Source of the DNA: JAKACA01 sp050008715
Lineage (GTDB): Bacteria > Actinomycetota > Acidimicrobiia > Acidimicrobiales > Bog-793
DNA: 22,639 nt
Assembly (NCBI GenBank): GCA_050008715.1
Contig: JBEKMC010000063.1
Span: forward strand, 1 to 22,639
Reading direction: 5' to 3'
Shown here: positions 1 through 7,769 of the stretch, in pieces
How positions within the stretch are numbered: position 1 is the stretch's first letter
Layout of the letters: the number at the start of each line of letters is the position of its first letter
The notes under the pieces: model-generated
Told to the model about the DNA's origin: nothing
Databases searched by the model: none
The model's input: only the letters and a program-made list of their open reading frames with translations
Made by a program: the position numbers and the translations under genes

Positions 1-128
1 TGAGCACGTTCCCGCCGGTGGCGTTCGGCGTCGCTGCAGGCGTTGCAGTCTGGCTCTTGGCTGCCGATTGGACGACGTGGTCCTTGGGCCGCAGCTCGTC
101 CGCGTCGAAGGCCCGGATCGCGACGTAG
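1..128 (+). CDS. C-terminal end of a probable membrane protein (5' partial)
   Basis: Reading from base 3 there is an open frame to a TAG at 126-128. It encodes about 41 residues beginning STFPPVAFGVAAGVAVWLLA, which looks like one hydrophobic membrane helix followed by a short Ser/Arg/Lys-rich tail (SSSASKARIAT). Such a tail is typical of the cytoplasmic end of a polytopic or anchored protein. The frame ends 20 bases before a large palindrome at 149-190, which fits a gene end followed by its terminator. The family cannot be named from so little. An overlapping frame stays open to 271, but its translation is low-complexity Pro/Arg-rich and crosses the palindrome, so I prefer this one. Confidence 0.45.
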   Translation, partial: STFPPVAFGVAAGVAVWLLAADWTTWSLGRSSSASKARIAT

Positions 129-148
129 TGGGCGTGCCGGGCATGACC

Positions 149-190
149 TGGCTGTGGTTTCGGGTCGGATCCGACCCAAAACCACAGCCA
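149..190. terminator. 42-base near-perfect palindrome, probable transcription terminator
   Basis: The two arms run from 149 to 190, centred between 169 and 170 on a GGATCC. They are complementary at every position except 161/178 (C opposite A). The arms begin TGGCTGTGGTTT and end AAACCACAGCCA. As RNA this is a long hairpin just after the stop at 128. No clear T-tract follows (CTTCTCCCT), which is common for actinobacterial terminators. It could also be a protein-binding palindrome, but its place after a gene end favours a terminator. Confidence 0.6.
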
Positions 191-327
191 CTTCTCCCTA
201 GCCCCTGCTTCGAGGCATCGCCGCACACGTCGGCTCCGAGAACGAGGACGCTTCTTTCCCCAGCCGCCTGAGGGGCCCGGCTCAGGGCCGCCGGACTCGT
301 CTCCGGTCCGGATGTCACCATGGTCGC

Positions 328-1299
328 ATGTCCCTGCGCACGACGTTCACCGAGATGTTGGGCGTCGCCCACCCGATCGCCCTCGCGCCCATGGGCGGCG
401 TTGCCGGCGGCAGGCTCGCGGCGGCCGTCTCCAACGGAGGTGGCCTTGGACTCGTGGGCGGCGGCAGGGGAGAGCTTCGATGGCTCGAGCGGGAGTTGGC
501 GATCGTGGCCGAGGGGACGGAGAGACGGTGGGGTGTGGGTTTCTTGTCGTGGTCTTGCACCGTCGAGATCGTCGAACGAGCCCTCGAGTACCAGCCCAGT
601 GCAGTCATGCTGTCCTTCGGCGATCCGCGGCCGCTCGCCGAGCCGGTGCTCGAGGCAGGCGTCCGCTTGATCATCCAGGTCACCGACCGCGAAGAGGCAG
701 AGACGGCGATGGCGGTCGGGGCCGACGTCATCGTGGCGCAAGGGGCCGAGGCCGGCGGCCACGGCGGTGGCCGAGCCACATTGCCCTTCGTGCCGATCGT
801 TGCCGATCTCGTCGAGCCCGTTCCCGTGCTGGCCGCCGGCGGGATCGCCGACGGGAGGGGCGTCGCCGCCGCCCTTGCGCTCGGCGCCGCCGGAGCGCTC
901 GTCGGCACCCGCTTCGAAGCCACGGGCGAGGCGCTCGTCGAACCCGAGGTCACGAAGGCGATCATCGAGGGCCGAGGAGAGGACACGGAACGGAGCCGCA
1001 TCCTCGACATCGCCCGCTCCGCACCGTGGCCGGAGCGCTATCCGGCGCGGACGCTGCGCAACGCCTTCCTCGATCGCTGGCGCGGCCGGGAGGTCGAGCT
1101 CGAGGCGGACGAGCACGCCAAGGCCGCGTTTGTCGCCGCCGTCGAACGCGGTGACCTCGATGCCGTCCCAGTGTGGGCGAGTGAGTCGATCGACCTCATC
1201 ACCGAGGTGATCCCGGCGGACGAGCTGGTCCGGCTGCTGGTGGCGGAGACCGAGGAGGCGCTGCTACGCGTCGCGGGACTGGTGACGCCGGCGCCCTGA
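328..1299 (+). CDS. Nitronate monooxygenase / 2-nitropropane dioxygenase-like FMN enzyme
   Basis: This 323-residue TIM-barrel flavoprotein belongs to the nitronate monooxygenase family, whose members oxidise alkyl nitronates such as propionate 3-nitronate using FMN and O2. Visible family marks are the N-terminal APMGGV (20-25), an SNGGGLGLVGGG loop (35-46), the AQGAEAGGHGG segment (137-147) whose His145 matches the catalytic histidine region, the phosphate-binding AAGGIADGRG (169-178) and GTRF (193-196). The length is normal. No Shine-Dalgarno precedes the ATG at 328, so translation may be leaderless; an ATG at 320 is in another frame. It is convergent with the MFS gene. Related enoyl-reductase-like members of the superfamily (FabK-like) cannot be excluded, so the substrate is uncertain. 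Confidence 0.85.
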   Translation: MSLRTTFTEMLGVAHPIALAPMGGVAGGRLAAAVSNGGGLGLVGGGRGELRWLERELAIVAEGTERRWGVGFLSWSCTVEIVERALEYQPSAVMLSFGDPRPLAEPVLEAGVRLIIQVTDREEAETAMAVGADVIVAQGAEAGGHGGGRATLPFVPIVADLVEPVPVLAAGGIADGRGVAAALALGAAGALVGTRFEATGEALVEPEVTKAIIEGRGEDTERSRILDIARSAPWPERYPARTLRNAFLDRWRGREVELEADEHAKAAFVAAVERGDLDAVPVWASESIDLITEVIPADELVRLLVAETEEALLRVAGLVTPAP

Positions 1300-1307
1300 C
1301 GCCGGCG
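1286..1307. terminator. GC hairpin at the end of the nitronate monooxygenase gene
   Basis: An 8-base stem (CGCCGGCG at 1286-1293 and again at 1300-1307, self-complementary) encloses a 6-base loop that contains the TGA stop. It arises from a tandem copy of TGACGCCGGCGCC (1283-1296 and 1297-1309). It lies between convergent genes ending at 1299 and 1346 and could end transcription in both directions. There is no T-tract. Confidence 0.4.
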
Positions 1308-1345
1308 CCTGACAGCGGCGCCCGAGGCCGCGGCACGACCCTTCG

Positions 1346-2791
1346 CTAGGCGCCCGCGTCGTCCCCCGACGGTGCGGTGCGAGGGAGCAGCCACACGAGG
1401 CCGAGGCAGATCACGGCAATCCCGGCGACGACGGCGACGCTCACGGTCATGGCGTGCCCGGCTCCGTGCCCGGCCCGCTGGCTGAAGTACACCGTCGTCA
1501 CGACGGCCGCGCCGACGGCTCCGGCCAGCTGTTGCACGGCACTCAGCGAACCGCTGGCGCTGCCACCCTCTGACGGGTCGATGTCCCCGAGCGCCACGTC
1601 GTAGATGCTGCTGAAGCACGCCCCCATACCGATTCCGAGCAGCAGCAGGGACGGTGCCAGCGCCCACAGGCTCACCGACATGCCTTCGGTGGCAACCGTC
1701 GCCCAGAGGCTGCCGGCGCCGGCGAGCGTGATGCCGAGACCGGTGACCACGAGCCGGCGGCCCAGCTTCTCGATCAGCGGTCTGCACACGAGGGACGAAG
1801 CGATGATGCCGACCATGATCGGGGCGAGCCCGATGGCAGCGTGAGCAGGCCTCAGCCCCAAGGCGGTCTGCAAGAACAAGGACGTCACGTAGGCGAAACC
1901 GTTGACGGCAGCGAAGTAGGCGAAGCCCAACACGAGCCCTGACGTGAAACCCCGGTTCCTCAGAAGAGTCGGGATGATCAACGGATTGGCCGCGAGGCGC
2001 TGCCGGACGCAGAAACCCCCGAAGAACGCGCCGCCCGCAACCAGGCTCAGGATCGGCGTCCCCGTCCATCCGGAAGTGGATCCCTCGATCAGCCCGAAGA
2101 TCAAGGCGAACATGGCGGCGCCGAGAAGGCCGGCGCCGACTCCGTCGATGGGTACCTCCCCGGCCTCGGCGTCCTCCGGCAGGAACTTGACGGCGGCGAC
2201 GAAGCCGACGGCGCCGAGCACGATGTTGATGAGGAAGATCGGGCGCCACGTGAGCCCGGCGATGTCCGCGTCGATGATGAACCCGGCGACGATCGGCCCG
2301 AGCACGGCCGAGACGCCCATTACCGGGCCGAAGGCACTCACGGCGCGCGGGATCTGCTCACGGGTGAAGCTGGCGGTCAGGATGCTGATCCCTTGCGGTA
2401 TCAACAGCGCGCCGAAGGCGCCCTGCACCAGTCGGGCACCGATCAGCATCGTCGGAGTGACCGAGAGGCCGCACAGCAACGACGCAGCCGCGAAGCCGGC
2501 GATGCCGATCAGGAACAGACGCCGTTTGCCGTATCGGTCGCCCAACCTCCCGCCGACGACGAGGAGGACACCGAGGGCAAGGGCGTAGCTGGCGCCGAGC
2601 CACTTGATGAGCGACTCGCCACCGCCGATGTCTCGCACGATCGTCGGTGCGGCGATGTTGGTGATGGTGCTGTCCATCAAGTCGAGCACGTCGGCGATGA
2701 GGACGATGGCCAGGATGATCCGCAGCCGCGTTGTCAGCCGGGACGGATCTCCGGCCTCCGCCCTGACGAGCGTTGCCGGCTCGGTCGTCAT
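1346..2791 (-). CDS. MFS drug/proton antiporter, DHA2 (EmrB/QacA-like) family
   Basis: This is a 481-residue integral membrane transporter predicted to export drugs or toxic compounds by proton antiport. The start was set at the ATG whose A is base 2791, because it overlaps the tetR stop as ATGA; a longer frame to 2884 adds only an Arg-rich leader that reads inside tetR. Family marks are the TM1 sequence DVLDLMDSTITNIAAPTI (Asp40 in the helix), motif A GGRLGDRYGKRR (80-91) between TM2 and TM3, and a motif C-like VLGPIVAGFI in TM5. Length and hydrophobic pattern suit 14 helices. It is translationally coupled to the TetR regulator, so it is probably controlled by that repressor. The substrate is unknown. 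Confidence 0.9.
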   Translation of the reverse strand: MTTEPATLVRAEAGDPSRLTTRLRIILAIVLIADVLDLMDSTITNIAAPTIVRDIGGGESLIKWLGASYALALGVLLVVGGRLGDRYGKRRLFLIGIAGFAAASLLCGLSVTPTMLIGARLVQGAFGALLIPQGISILTASFTREQIPRAVSAFGPVMGVSAVLGPIVAGFIIDADIAGLTWRPIFLINIVLGAVGFVAAVKFLPEDAEAGEVPIDGVGAGLLGAAMFALIFGLIEGSTSGWTGTPILSLVAGGAFFGGFCVRQRLAANPLIIPTLLRNRGFTSGLVLGFAYFAAVNGFAYVTSLFLQTALGLRPAHAAIGLAPIMVGIIASSLVCRPLIEKLGRRLVVTGLGITLAGAGSLWATVATEGMSVSLWALAPSLLLLGIGMGACFSSIYDVALGDIDPSEGGSASGSLSAVQQLAGAVGAAVVTTVYFSQRAGHGAGHAMTVSVAVVAGIAVICLGLVWLLPRTAPSGDDAGA

Positions 2792-3519
2792 CTCCGCCTC
2801 CGAGCCGCCACCGGCACGTACGGCAGAGGCACGAGCGCGGCACGCTTGTCCTTCAGCCCTGCGACGAGCACGTCGATGCCCCAACGGAAACGCTCGCCAG
2901 GCTCGCCGGCAACGAGGGCGCCCCTCAGCTCGTGCAGCCTCGGAAGCGCCTCGGCCGAGACGTCAGCCAGGGCGCGTGCCATGTCCGACTCGTTCTCCTT
3001 CGTTCCCGGCTGCTCGTCTCGCGTGCCGTGCTCGGCTGCGGTCGAGGTCGCGTACTGCATGAGCAGGTCGCAACCCCAGGCGGCGGCGCCGGGATCCGTG
3101 CCTCCTTCGTCGAGAAGGTCGAGGAGCGTCTCGAGAAGCCGGAGGCTGTTCGGTCCGCTCGGACGGGTGAAGATGCTGAGTCTGGCGACGCTCGGGTAGG
3201 CGAACAGCACGGCCGTGTACGACGCCAGCACCGACGCCAGGCGATCCTGCCAGGGACCCTCCGACGCGCCCGGTGACAGGTCGACGTCGCCGAGCAACTC
3301 GTCGAGCAGCGCCGCAGAGAGCTGCTCTGCGTTGCGGAAGTAGACGTAGAGGGATCCGGCCCCGGTCTCGAGGGCGGTGGCCAGGCGGCGCATCGTGAGC
3401 CGTTCCAGTCCTTCTGTGCGCAGCAGGTTGATCGCCGCCGCGAGGATTGCCTCCCGGCTCAGAGGGGGCTTGGCCGGGCGATCCCGGCGGCTCACGGGTT
3501 GCGACGGCGGTGTGGCCAT
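2788..3519 (-). CDS. TetR-family transcriptional repressor of the efflux gene
   Basis: This 243-residue regulator has an N-terminal TetR helix-turn-helix at about residues 20-65, with the hallmark sequence LSREAILAAAINLLRTEGLE then LTMRRLATALETGAGSLYVYFRN. The C-terminal helical ligand domain resembles that of tetracycline-repressor-like proteins. The ATG at 3519 has no Shine-Dalgarno. A TATGCT -10 hexamer lies at 3531-3526, placing the start of transcription about at the ATG, so the message is probably leaderless. The gene is followed by the MFS gene with an ATGA overlap and is divergent from the hydrolase at 3642. A dyad at 3535-3561 is the likely operator, implying autorepression and control of the pump. 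The ligand is unknown. Confidence 0.88.
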   Translation of the reverse strand: MATPPSQPVSRRDRPAKPPLSREAILAAAINLLRTEGLERLTMRRLATALETGAGSLYVYFRNAEQLSAALLDELLGDVDLSPGASEGPWQDRLASVLASYTAVLFAYPSVARLSIFTRPSGPNSLRLLETLLDLLDEGGTDPGAAAWGCDLLMQYATSTAAEHGTRDEQPGTKENESDMARALADVSAEALPRLHELRGALVAGEPGERFRWGIDVLVAGLKDKRAALVPLPYVPVAARRRR

Positions 3520-3525
3520 GCCGCC

Positions 3526-3561
3526 AGCATATCGCGAACACGTTCGTTACGAACACGTTCG
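3526..3561 (-). promoter_or_regulatory. tetR promoter and TetR operator dyad
   Basis: The dyad at 3535-3561 is centred on base 3548. GTTCGT (3542-3547) pairs with ACGAAC (3549-3554), and the outer CGAAC (3535-3539) pairs with GTTCG (3557-3561); only two positions on each side fail to match. The same stretch can be read as two direct copies of CGAACACGTTCGTT (3535-3548 and 3550-3563). It overlaps the -35/spacer region of the minus-strand promoter whose -10 is TATGCT at 3531-3526. Binding there would block tetR and the MFS gene, and may also affect the divergent hydrolase gene. Confidence 0.75.
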
Positions 3562-3641
3562 TTCGATCGACTGCGCGACGCTCGGTCGACGGCGCCACTG
3601 ACGGCCCTACGCTCGGTTGACGGATCGAGGAGGTCGCGGTC

Positions 3642-4658
3642 GTGAGTTCTCCCAAGACGAAGGTGGTCACCGCCGGTGGGCTCGGGGCGACGGTTGCGCT
3701 GGCAGCAGCGGCCGCCAGCCCGGCGGTACGGACGGAGATGCGCCGGCTCCGCGGCTTCATACGTCCCCTGGACGTCAAGGCCGGCGCACCCATCCCGCCC
3801 CCGCTACCACCAGGTCACATCGTCCCGGTCGACGGCGTCGGCGAGCTCTTCGTGCGCGACAGCGGTGGGGGTGCCCCCGCCGTCCTCTTACTGCACGGAT
3901 GGGGAGCAACCGCGGACGTCAACTTCTTCCAGGTCTACCCGGCCCTCACCGACGCGTACCGAGTCGTGGCGCTCGATCACCGTGGTCACGGTCGCGGTCT
4001 GCGGATGGTGGCGGACTTCAGCCTGGAGGACTGTGCCGACGACGCGGCAGCGCTCCTGCGGCAGCTCGGGATCGAGCGGGCGGTCGTCGTCGGCTATTCG
4101 ATGGGCGGCCCGATCGCGCTCTTGCTGGCTCATCGTCATCGGGCAATGTGTACCGGGCTCGTGCTCGAAGCGACGGCCCTCGAGTTCCAGGACGGCCTGC
4201 GCGAGCGGGCACTGTGGCGCAGCCTGAACGTGTTCGAGGCGGCGCTACGCCACGGCTCGGGCGACGGCGTGGTGCAGCGAGTGCTGCGGGCGGCGGTCGA
4301 CGAGGAGCCCGCGCTCGATGCGTATCGCTCCTGGGTGGGTGCGGAATTCCGCCGTGGTGACATTCGCAGCATCGTGGAAGCGGGCCGGGCGCTCAGCAGC
4401 TACGACGCCCGTCCCTGGGCGTCGTCGTTGGGCCTTCCCGCCGCCTCTGTGATCACCACGTCGGACCGGCTCGTGGCGCCCCGTAAGCAGCGGTCCTTGG
4501 CGGCGGCCGTAGGCTCCGAGGTCTTCGAGCTTCGCGCCGACCACGACGTGCCCATCACCGGGGGATCAGAGCTCGGGCGGATCACGCGCTCCGCCGTCGA
4601 TCATGTGACGGCGCTCGCAGCTCCCGCCACACGGCGGGCGCGCAGCCGAGCGTCCTGA
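3642..4658 (+). CDS. Alpha/beta-fold hydrolase
   Basis: This is a 338-residue serine hydrolase. The oxyanion-hole HGWG is at 85-88, the strand VVALDHRGHGRG at 108-119, and the nucleophile elbow GYSMGG at 151-156 gives catalytic Ser153. An acidic member lies in TTSDRLVAP, and the probable His is in ADHDVPITGG near the C-terminus. Residues 9-27 form an Ala-rich hydrophobic stretch, possibly a signal or membrane anchor. The GTG at 3642 has a strong GAGGAGG at 3627-3633. The gene is divergent from tetR across a 122-base region and its TGA overlaps the next ATG by one base (TGATG). The substrate (ester, epoxide or lactone) cannot be told from sequence. Confidence 0.88.
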   Translation: MSSPKTKVVTAGGLGATVALAAAAASPAVRTEMRRLRGFIRPLDVKAGAPIPPPLPPGHIVPVDGVGELFVRDSGGGAPAVLLLHGWGATADVNFFQVYPALTDAYRVVALDHRGHGRGLRMVADFSLEDCADDAAALLRQLGIERAVVVGYSMGGPIALLLAHRHRAMCTGLVLEATALEFQDGLRERALWRSLNVFEAALRHGSGDGVVQRVLRAAVDEEPALDAYRSWVGAEFRRGDIRSIVEAGRALSSYDARPWASSLGLPAASVITTSDRLVAPRKQRSLAAAVGSEVFELRADHDVPITGGSELGRITRSAVDHVTALAAPATRRARSRAS

Positions 4659-5803
4659 TGCTCGACGACCTCGGCCTGCGGCAGCTTCTCGAGACGCTCG
4701 TCTCCATCGAGTCGGTGAACCCCGATCTCGTCCAGGGCGCCAGTGGCGAGGGCCGCCTCGGCGACTTTGTCGGCTCGTGGCTGGCCGAGCGCGGCGTGGA
4801 GGTCTCCTATCAGCAGGTGACGGACGGGCGCCGCAACGTCATCGGTCGGGTTCGTGGCAGCGGCGGCCGGCCGTCCCTCCTGCTCAACGCCCACCTCGAC
4901 ACGGTCGGGACGGCCTCGATGCCCGATGCCGGGAGGCCGGCGGTCGAAGGGGGGCGCCTCTACGGTCGGGGCGCTCAGGACATGAAGTCGGGCTTGGCCG
5001 CTGCCATGGCCGTCGCCGACACGGCCGTGGACATGCAGCTCTGCGGCGATCTCATCCTGGCCGCCGTCGTCGACGAGGAGGGCGACAGCAAAGGGACCGA
5101 CGTCCTCCTGAAAGAGTGGACCGCCGATGCCGCCATCGTGCTCGAGCCGACCAGTCATGTGATCGCTCCGGTCCACAAGGGTTTCCTCTGGGCTGACATC
5201 GAGACGATCGGCGTGGCCGCCCACGGGTCGGATCCGGACAGTGGGGTCGATGCCATCGTCGCCATGGGCGGCGTCCTCGTCGAGCTCGGGCGCCTGGCGG
5301 AGGAGGTGCGCGGTCGTGCCCCGGTGCCGCCGGCGGGCACCGGCAGCCTGCACGCCTCGCTCATCGGCGGCGGGACCGAGCCATGCACGTATCCCGCCCA
5401 GTGCAGTCTGCTCGTCGAACGCCGCACCGTGCCCGGCGAGACCGAGGGCCAGGTCCTCGGCGAGCTGGAGGCTGCCGTCGCGGCCGCCAGTGCGGCCGCC
5501 GGCTCGCCTCGTTGGTCGGCCACGGTCTCGCTCCGTCTTGCGCGCCCGCCGCTCACGACGCCGCCGGACGCTCCGGTGGTCCAGGCACTGCAACGGGCCT
5601 GCACGGCAACGCTCGGCTCGGCAGAGCTTGGTTCGGCCGCGTTCTGGACCGATGCTTCGCTGATGTCGGAAGCCGGCATCCCTTCGGTCGTCTTCGGAGT
5701 CGAAGGCGGCGGCATGCACTCGTCTCGCGAGTGGGTCGAGCTCACGTCGGTACGAGCCGTCACCGACGTCCTCTTGGAGACCGTGCGCGATCTACTGGGG
5801 TGA
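4658..5803 (+). CDS. M20-family metallopeptidase / ArgE-DapE-like deacylase
   Basis: This 381-residue zinc amidohydrolase of the M20 family (ArgE, DapE, carboxypeptidase G2 relatives) has all metal and catalytic residues: His79 and Asp81 in NAHLDTV, bridging Asp108 in GRGAQDMKSG, the catalytic and metal Glu pair 140-141 in VVDEEGDSKG, Glu163 in VLEPTSH and His354 in GGMHSSREW. The central dimerisation domain (about 175-290) includes AAHGSDPDSGVDAI. Its ATG shares a base with the hydrolase stop, so the two are translationally coupled and probably act in one route that cleaves an ester and then an amide. The exact substrate is not visible; a housekeeping DapE or ArgE would more often sit with lysine or arginine genes. 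Confidence 0.88.
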   Translation: MLDDLGLRQLLETLVSIESVNPDLVQGASGEGRLGDFVGSWLAERGVEVSYQQVTDGRRNVIGRVRGSGGRPSLLLNAHLDTVGTASMPDAGRPAVEGGRLYGRGAQDMKSGLAAAMAVADTAVDMQLCGDLILAAVVDEEGDSKGTDVLLKEWTADAAIVLEPTSHVIAPVHKGFLWADIETIGVAAHGSDPDSGVDAIVAMGGVLVELGRLAEEVRGRAPVPPAGTGSLHASLIGGGTEPCTYPAQCSLLVERRTVPGETEGQVLGELEAAVAAASAAAGSPRWSATVSLRLARPPLTTPPDAPVVQALQRACTATLGSAELGSAAFWTDASLMSEAGIPSVVFGVEGGGMHSSREWVELTSVRAVTDVLLETVRDLLG

Positions 5804-5897
5804 CACCTCGTGGAGGGTGCCACGCGGAAGCGGATCATCGAGTGCCCGGCTTCCGGTGAGTATCATGCGTCGGTTGCCGACAACGGGGGTTCGACCG

Positions 5898-6509
5898 ATG
5901 GCTGCATTTGATGCCAAGAAGCTGTCACAACTGGACTGGGTGATCGCGGGGGCGGGTGTCGTCGCGTTGATCTCGTTGTTCCTCCCCTGGGAGGGCTGGT
6001 CGGACGGGCCGTTCTCCGCCTCGGCAAGTGGTTGGAGCACCGGGTATGGCTGGTTGGGCGTCCTGCTCATCATCGCTGCCGCCGTGTATCTCGTCTTGCT
6101 GCGGGCCGAGAGCAATCTGCCGAGTCTTCCCGTTGGCCCCGCAGTGGCCGTCCTCGGCGCGGCCGCCCTCGGGTCGCTCATCATCATTCTCCGGTGGCTG
6201 ACGCTGCCGAGTGGATCCAGCCCATCTGGGACCGGTGCCTTCACGTTCAGCTGGGGCCCTCGCATCGGCCTGTTCCTTGCGTTGCTCGCAGGGCTTGCGC
6301 AGGTTGCCTGTGCCTTCCTGTCGTTTCGCACCTCGGGCGAGGTACTTCCCTGGGCGGCCAAGTCCTCTCCCACCCAAGGCGTGGGTGCGCCGGCGCCCGG
6401 TGGTTTCGTGGCTCCATCGGCCGGCTTCATGCCGACGTCCGGTGGTACGGAGCCGCCAGTCAGTGACACCGAGCCGCCAGAAGGCGACGGGTATCCCCCG
6501 ACGAGCTGA
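5898..6509 (+). CDS. Small four-helix membrane protein with Pro/Gly-rich tail
   Basis: This 203-residue protein is of unknown function. Four hydrophobic helices are visible: about 11-28 (WVIAGAGVVALISLFLPW), 46-63, 76-96 and 117-138. They are followed by a roughly 55-residue tail rich in Pro, Gly, Ser and Thr (GAPAPGGFVAPSAGFMPTSGG). The start at 5898 follows GGGGGT (5885-5890); the frame is open upstream to 5817 but that leader is not helix-like. A TATCAT hexamer at 5861-5866 is a plausible -10. Actinobacteria carry many such short tetraspan proteins with proline-rich tails. I do not recognise a specific family. Confidence 0.7.
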   Translation: MAAFDAKKLSQLDWVIAGAGVVALISLFLPWEGWSDGPFSASASGWSTGYGWLGVLLIIAAAVYLVLLRAESNLPSLPVGPAVAVLGAAALGSLIIILRWLTLPSGSSPSGTGAFTFSWGPRIGLFLALLAGLAQVACAFLSFRTSGEVLPWAAKSSPTQGVGAPAPGGFVAPSAGFMPTSGGTEPPVSDTEPPEGDGYPPTS

Positions 6510-6568
6510 GACTCGGGGTGGCAGCCCCCGCCCGCCGTTCACGCCACCGACTCTCGGCACGGCCATTT

Positions 6569-6611
6569 GTGACTTCCGGCCCTAATCGCTCCCGCGCTGG
6601 GCAGGCATCCT
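6569..6611 (+). promoter_or_regulatory. DosR/DevR-like box and -10 element of gap
   Basis: The dyad GTGACTTCCGGCCC (6569-6582), followed by TAAT, matches GGGNC-N4-GNCCC at all but its second base. The hexamer CATCCT (6606-6611) is centred 33 bases past the dyad centre, the same spacing seen at the four other boxes here. Predicted transcription starts near 6617, leaving a short leader with a ribosome binding site before the ATG at 6640. Confidence 0.65.
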
Positions 6612-6639
6612 GGTGGTGGAACCTCAACAGGGAGCAATC

Positions 6640-7653
6640 ATGGCTGTCAAAGTAGGAATCAACGGATTCGGGCGGACGGGTCGCGCCCTGTTTCGGGCCG
6701 CGGCTCGTTCGGAGCTCGATCTCGAGATCGTCGCCGTGAACGACTTGGCCTCGCCGGAGGCGCTCGGGCGCCTGCTCGCACGTGACTCGGTGTTCGGCCG
6801 CCTCGGTCTGCCGGTGCGTGTCGAGGGCGATGTCATGATCGTCGGGGACCAGCGCATCCACATGGTGAGAGAGCCGGAGGTAAAGGCTCTGCCATGGGCT
6901 GAGCTCGGCGTCGAGGTCGTGGTCGAAGCGACCGGGCGGTACACCGCTCGCGATGCCGCCGCCCTCCATCTCGATGCAGGGGCGCAGCGAGTCGTCGTCT
7001 CCGCACCGTCGAAAGGGGCGGACGCCACCTTCGTGATGGGAGTCAACGACGACACCTTCGATCCCGCCGCCCACATCGTCATCTCGAACGCGTCGTGCAC
7101 CACGAACTGCCTCGCACCGATGGCAAAAGTCCTCGACGATGCGTTCGGTCTCGAGCAGGGTTTCATGACGACCATCCACGCGTACACCGGCGACCAGCAG
7201 CTCGTGGACTCGGTGCACAAGGATCCGCGCCGCGCCCGGGCGGCCGGCCTCAACATCGTCCCCACCACGACCGGGGCTGCGCGCGCGACCGGGGACGTCC
7301 TCCCGCACCTGGCCGGGCGCCTCGACGGTATCGCCCTGCGAGTGCCGGTCGCCGACGGCTCGATGACCGACTTCGTCGCCACGCTGCGGGACACGCCGAC
7401 CGCCGACGAGGTTCGCGAGGCGTTCAAGGCGGCGGCTGCAACTGCCGCCCTCCTCGGGCGACTCGAATACTCCGACGAGCCCCTCGTCTCGACCGACATC
7501 ATCGGCAGCACGTCCTCGTGCGTCTTCGACGCCGCCCTGACGATGGCTGCGGGACATGTCGTCAAGGTGCTCGGCTGGTACGACAACGAGTATGGCTACG
7601 CGAACCGGCTGGCCGAGCTCGTCGCCAAGGTGGGTGCCGCCCCCCGTCCGTAG
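6640..7653 (+). CDS. gap: Glyceraldehyde-3-phosphate dehydrogenase, type I
   Basis: This 337-residue cytoplasmic enzyme oxidises glyceraldehyde 3-phosphate with NAD and phosphate to 1,3-bisphosphoglycerate. The Rossmann motif GINGFGRTGR is at 6-15, Asp35 in VNDL should bind the adenosine ribose, the catalytic Cys153 lies in SNASCTTNCLAP and the base is His180. The C-terminal signature WYDNEYGYANRL is intact. The ATG at 6640 follows AGGGAG; an upstream in-frame GTG at 6613 is too early for the family. The segment usually LPHKDLRR reads SVHKDPRR (191-198), which is atypical at a coenzyme-specificity site. The gene stands apart from pgk and tpi, and a DosR-like box precedes it, which suggests an extra, stress-induced copy rather than the housekeeping one. 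Confidence 0.95.
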   Translation: MAVKVGINGFGRTGRALFRAAARSELDLEIVAVNDLASPEALGRLLARDSVFGRLGLPVRVEGDVMIVGDQRIHMVREPEVKALPWAELGVEVVVEATGRYTARDAAALHLDAGAQRVVVSAPSKGADATFVMGVNDDTFDPAAHIVISNASCTTNCLAPMAKVLDDAFGLEQGFMTTIHAYTGDQQLVDSVHKDPRRARAAGLNIVPTTTGAARATGDVLPHLAGRLDGIALRVPVADGSMTDFVATLRDTPTADEVREAFKAAAATAALLGRLEYSDEPLVSTDIIGSTSSCVFDAALTMAAGHVVKVLGWYDNEYGYANRLAELVAKVGAAPRP

Positions 7654-7657
7654 GATG

Positions 7658-7700
7658 GGGGCATTCGGCCCTTGAACACGAGCCCGGGTGAGCGCATCCT
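7658..7700 (+). promoter_or_regulatory. DosR/DevR-like box and -10 element of the KdpD-like gene
   Basis: The dyad GGGGCATTCGGCCC (7658-7671) fits GGGNC-N4-GNCCC at every key position. It begins four bases after the gap stop codon. The hexamer CATCCT (7695-7700) is identical to that of gap and again centred 33 bases past the dyad centre. Predicted transcription starts near 7706. Confidence 0.65.
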
Positions 7701-7769
7701 TATGGCGAGGACCGAGCGGCCGGCATCGCGTGTGGTGCGGTGCCGGGCGTTACGGAAAGATGGCGTGCC

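Noticed and set aside
312..1154. Long Arg-rich open frame in the nitronate monooxygenase region
   Set aside because: It is low-complexity and off-frame from a clear enzyme; this is a high-GC shadow.
3594..3607. A sixth possible dyad, GCCACTGACGGCCC, before the hydrolase gene
   Set aside because: The left half lacks two of the three G bases, and the point 33 bases from its centre falls on the ribosome binding site rather than a -10.
4601..5719. Minus-strand open frame across the M20 gene
   Set aside because: It is a shadow of the intact M20 gene and shows no family features.
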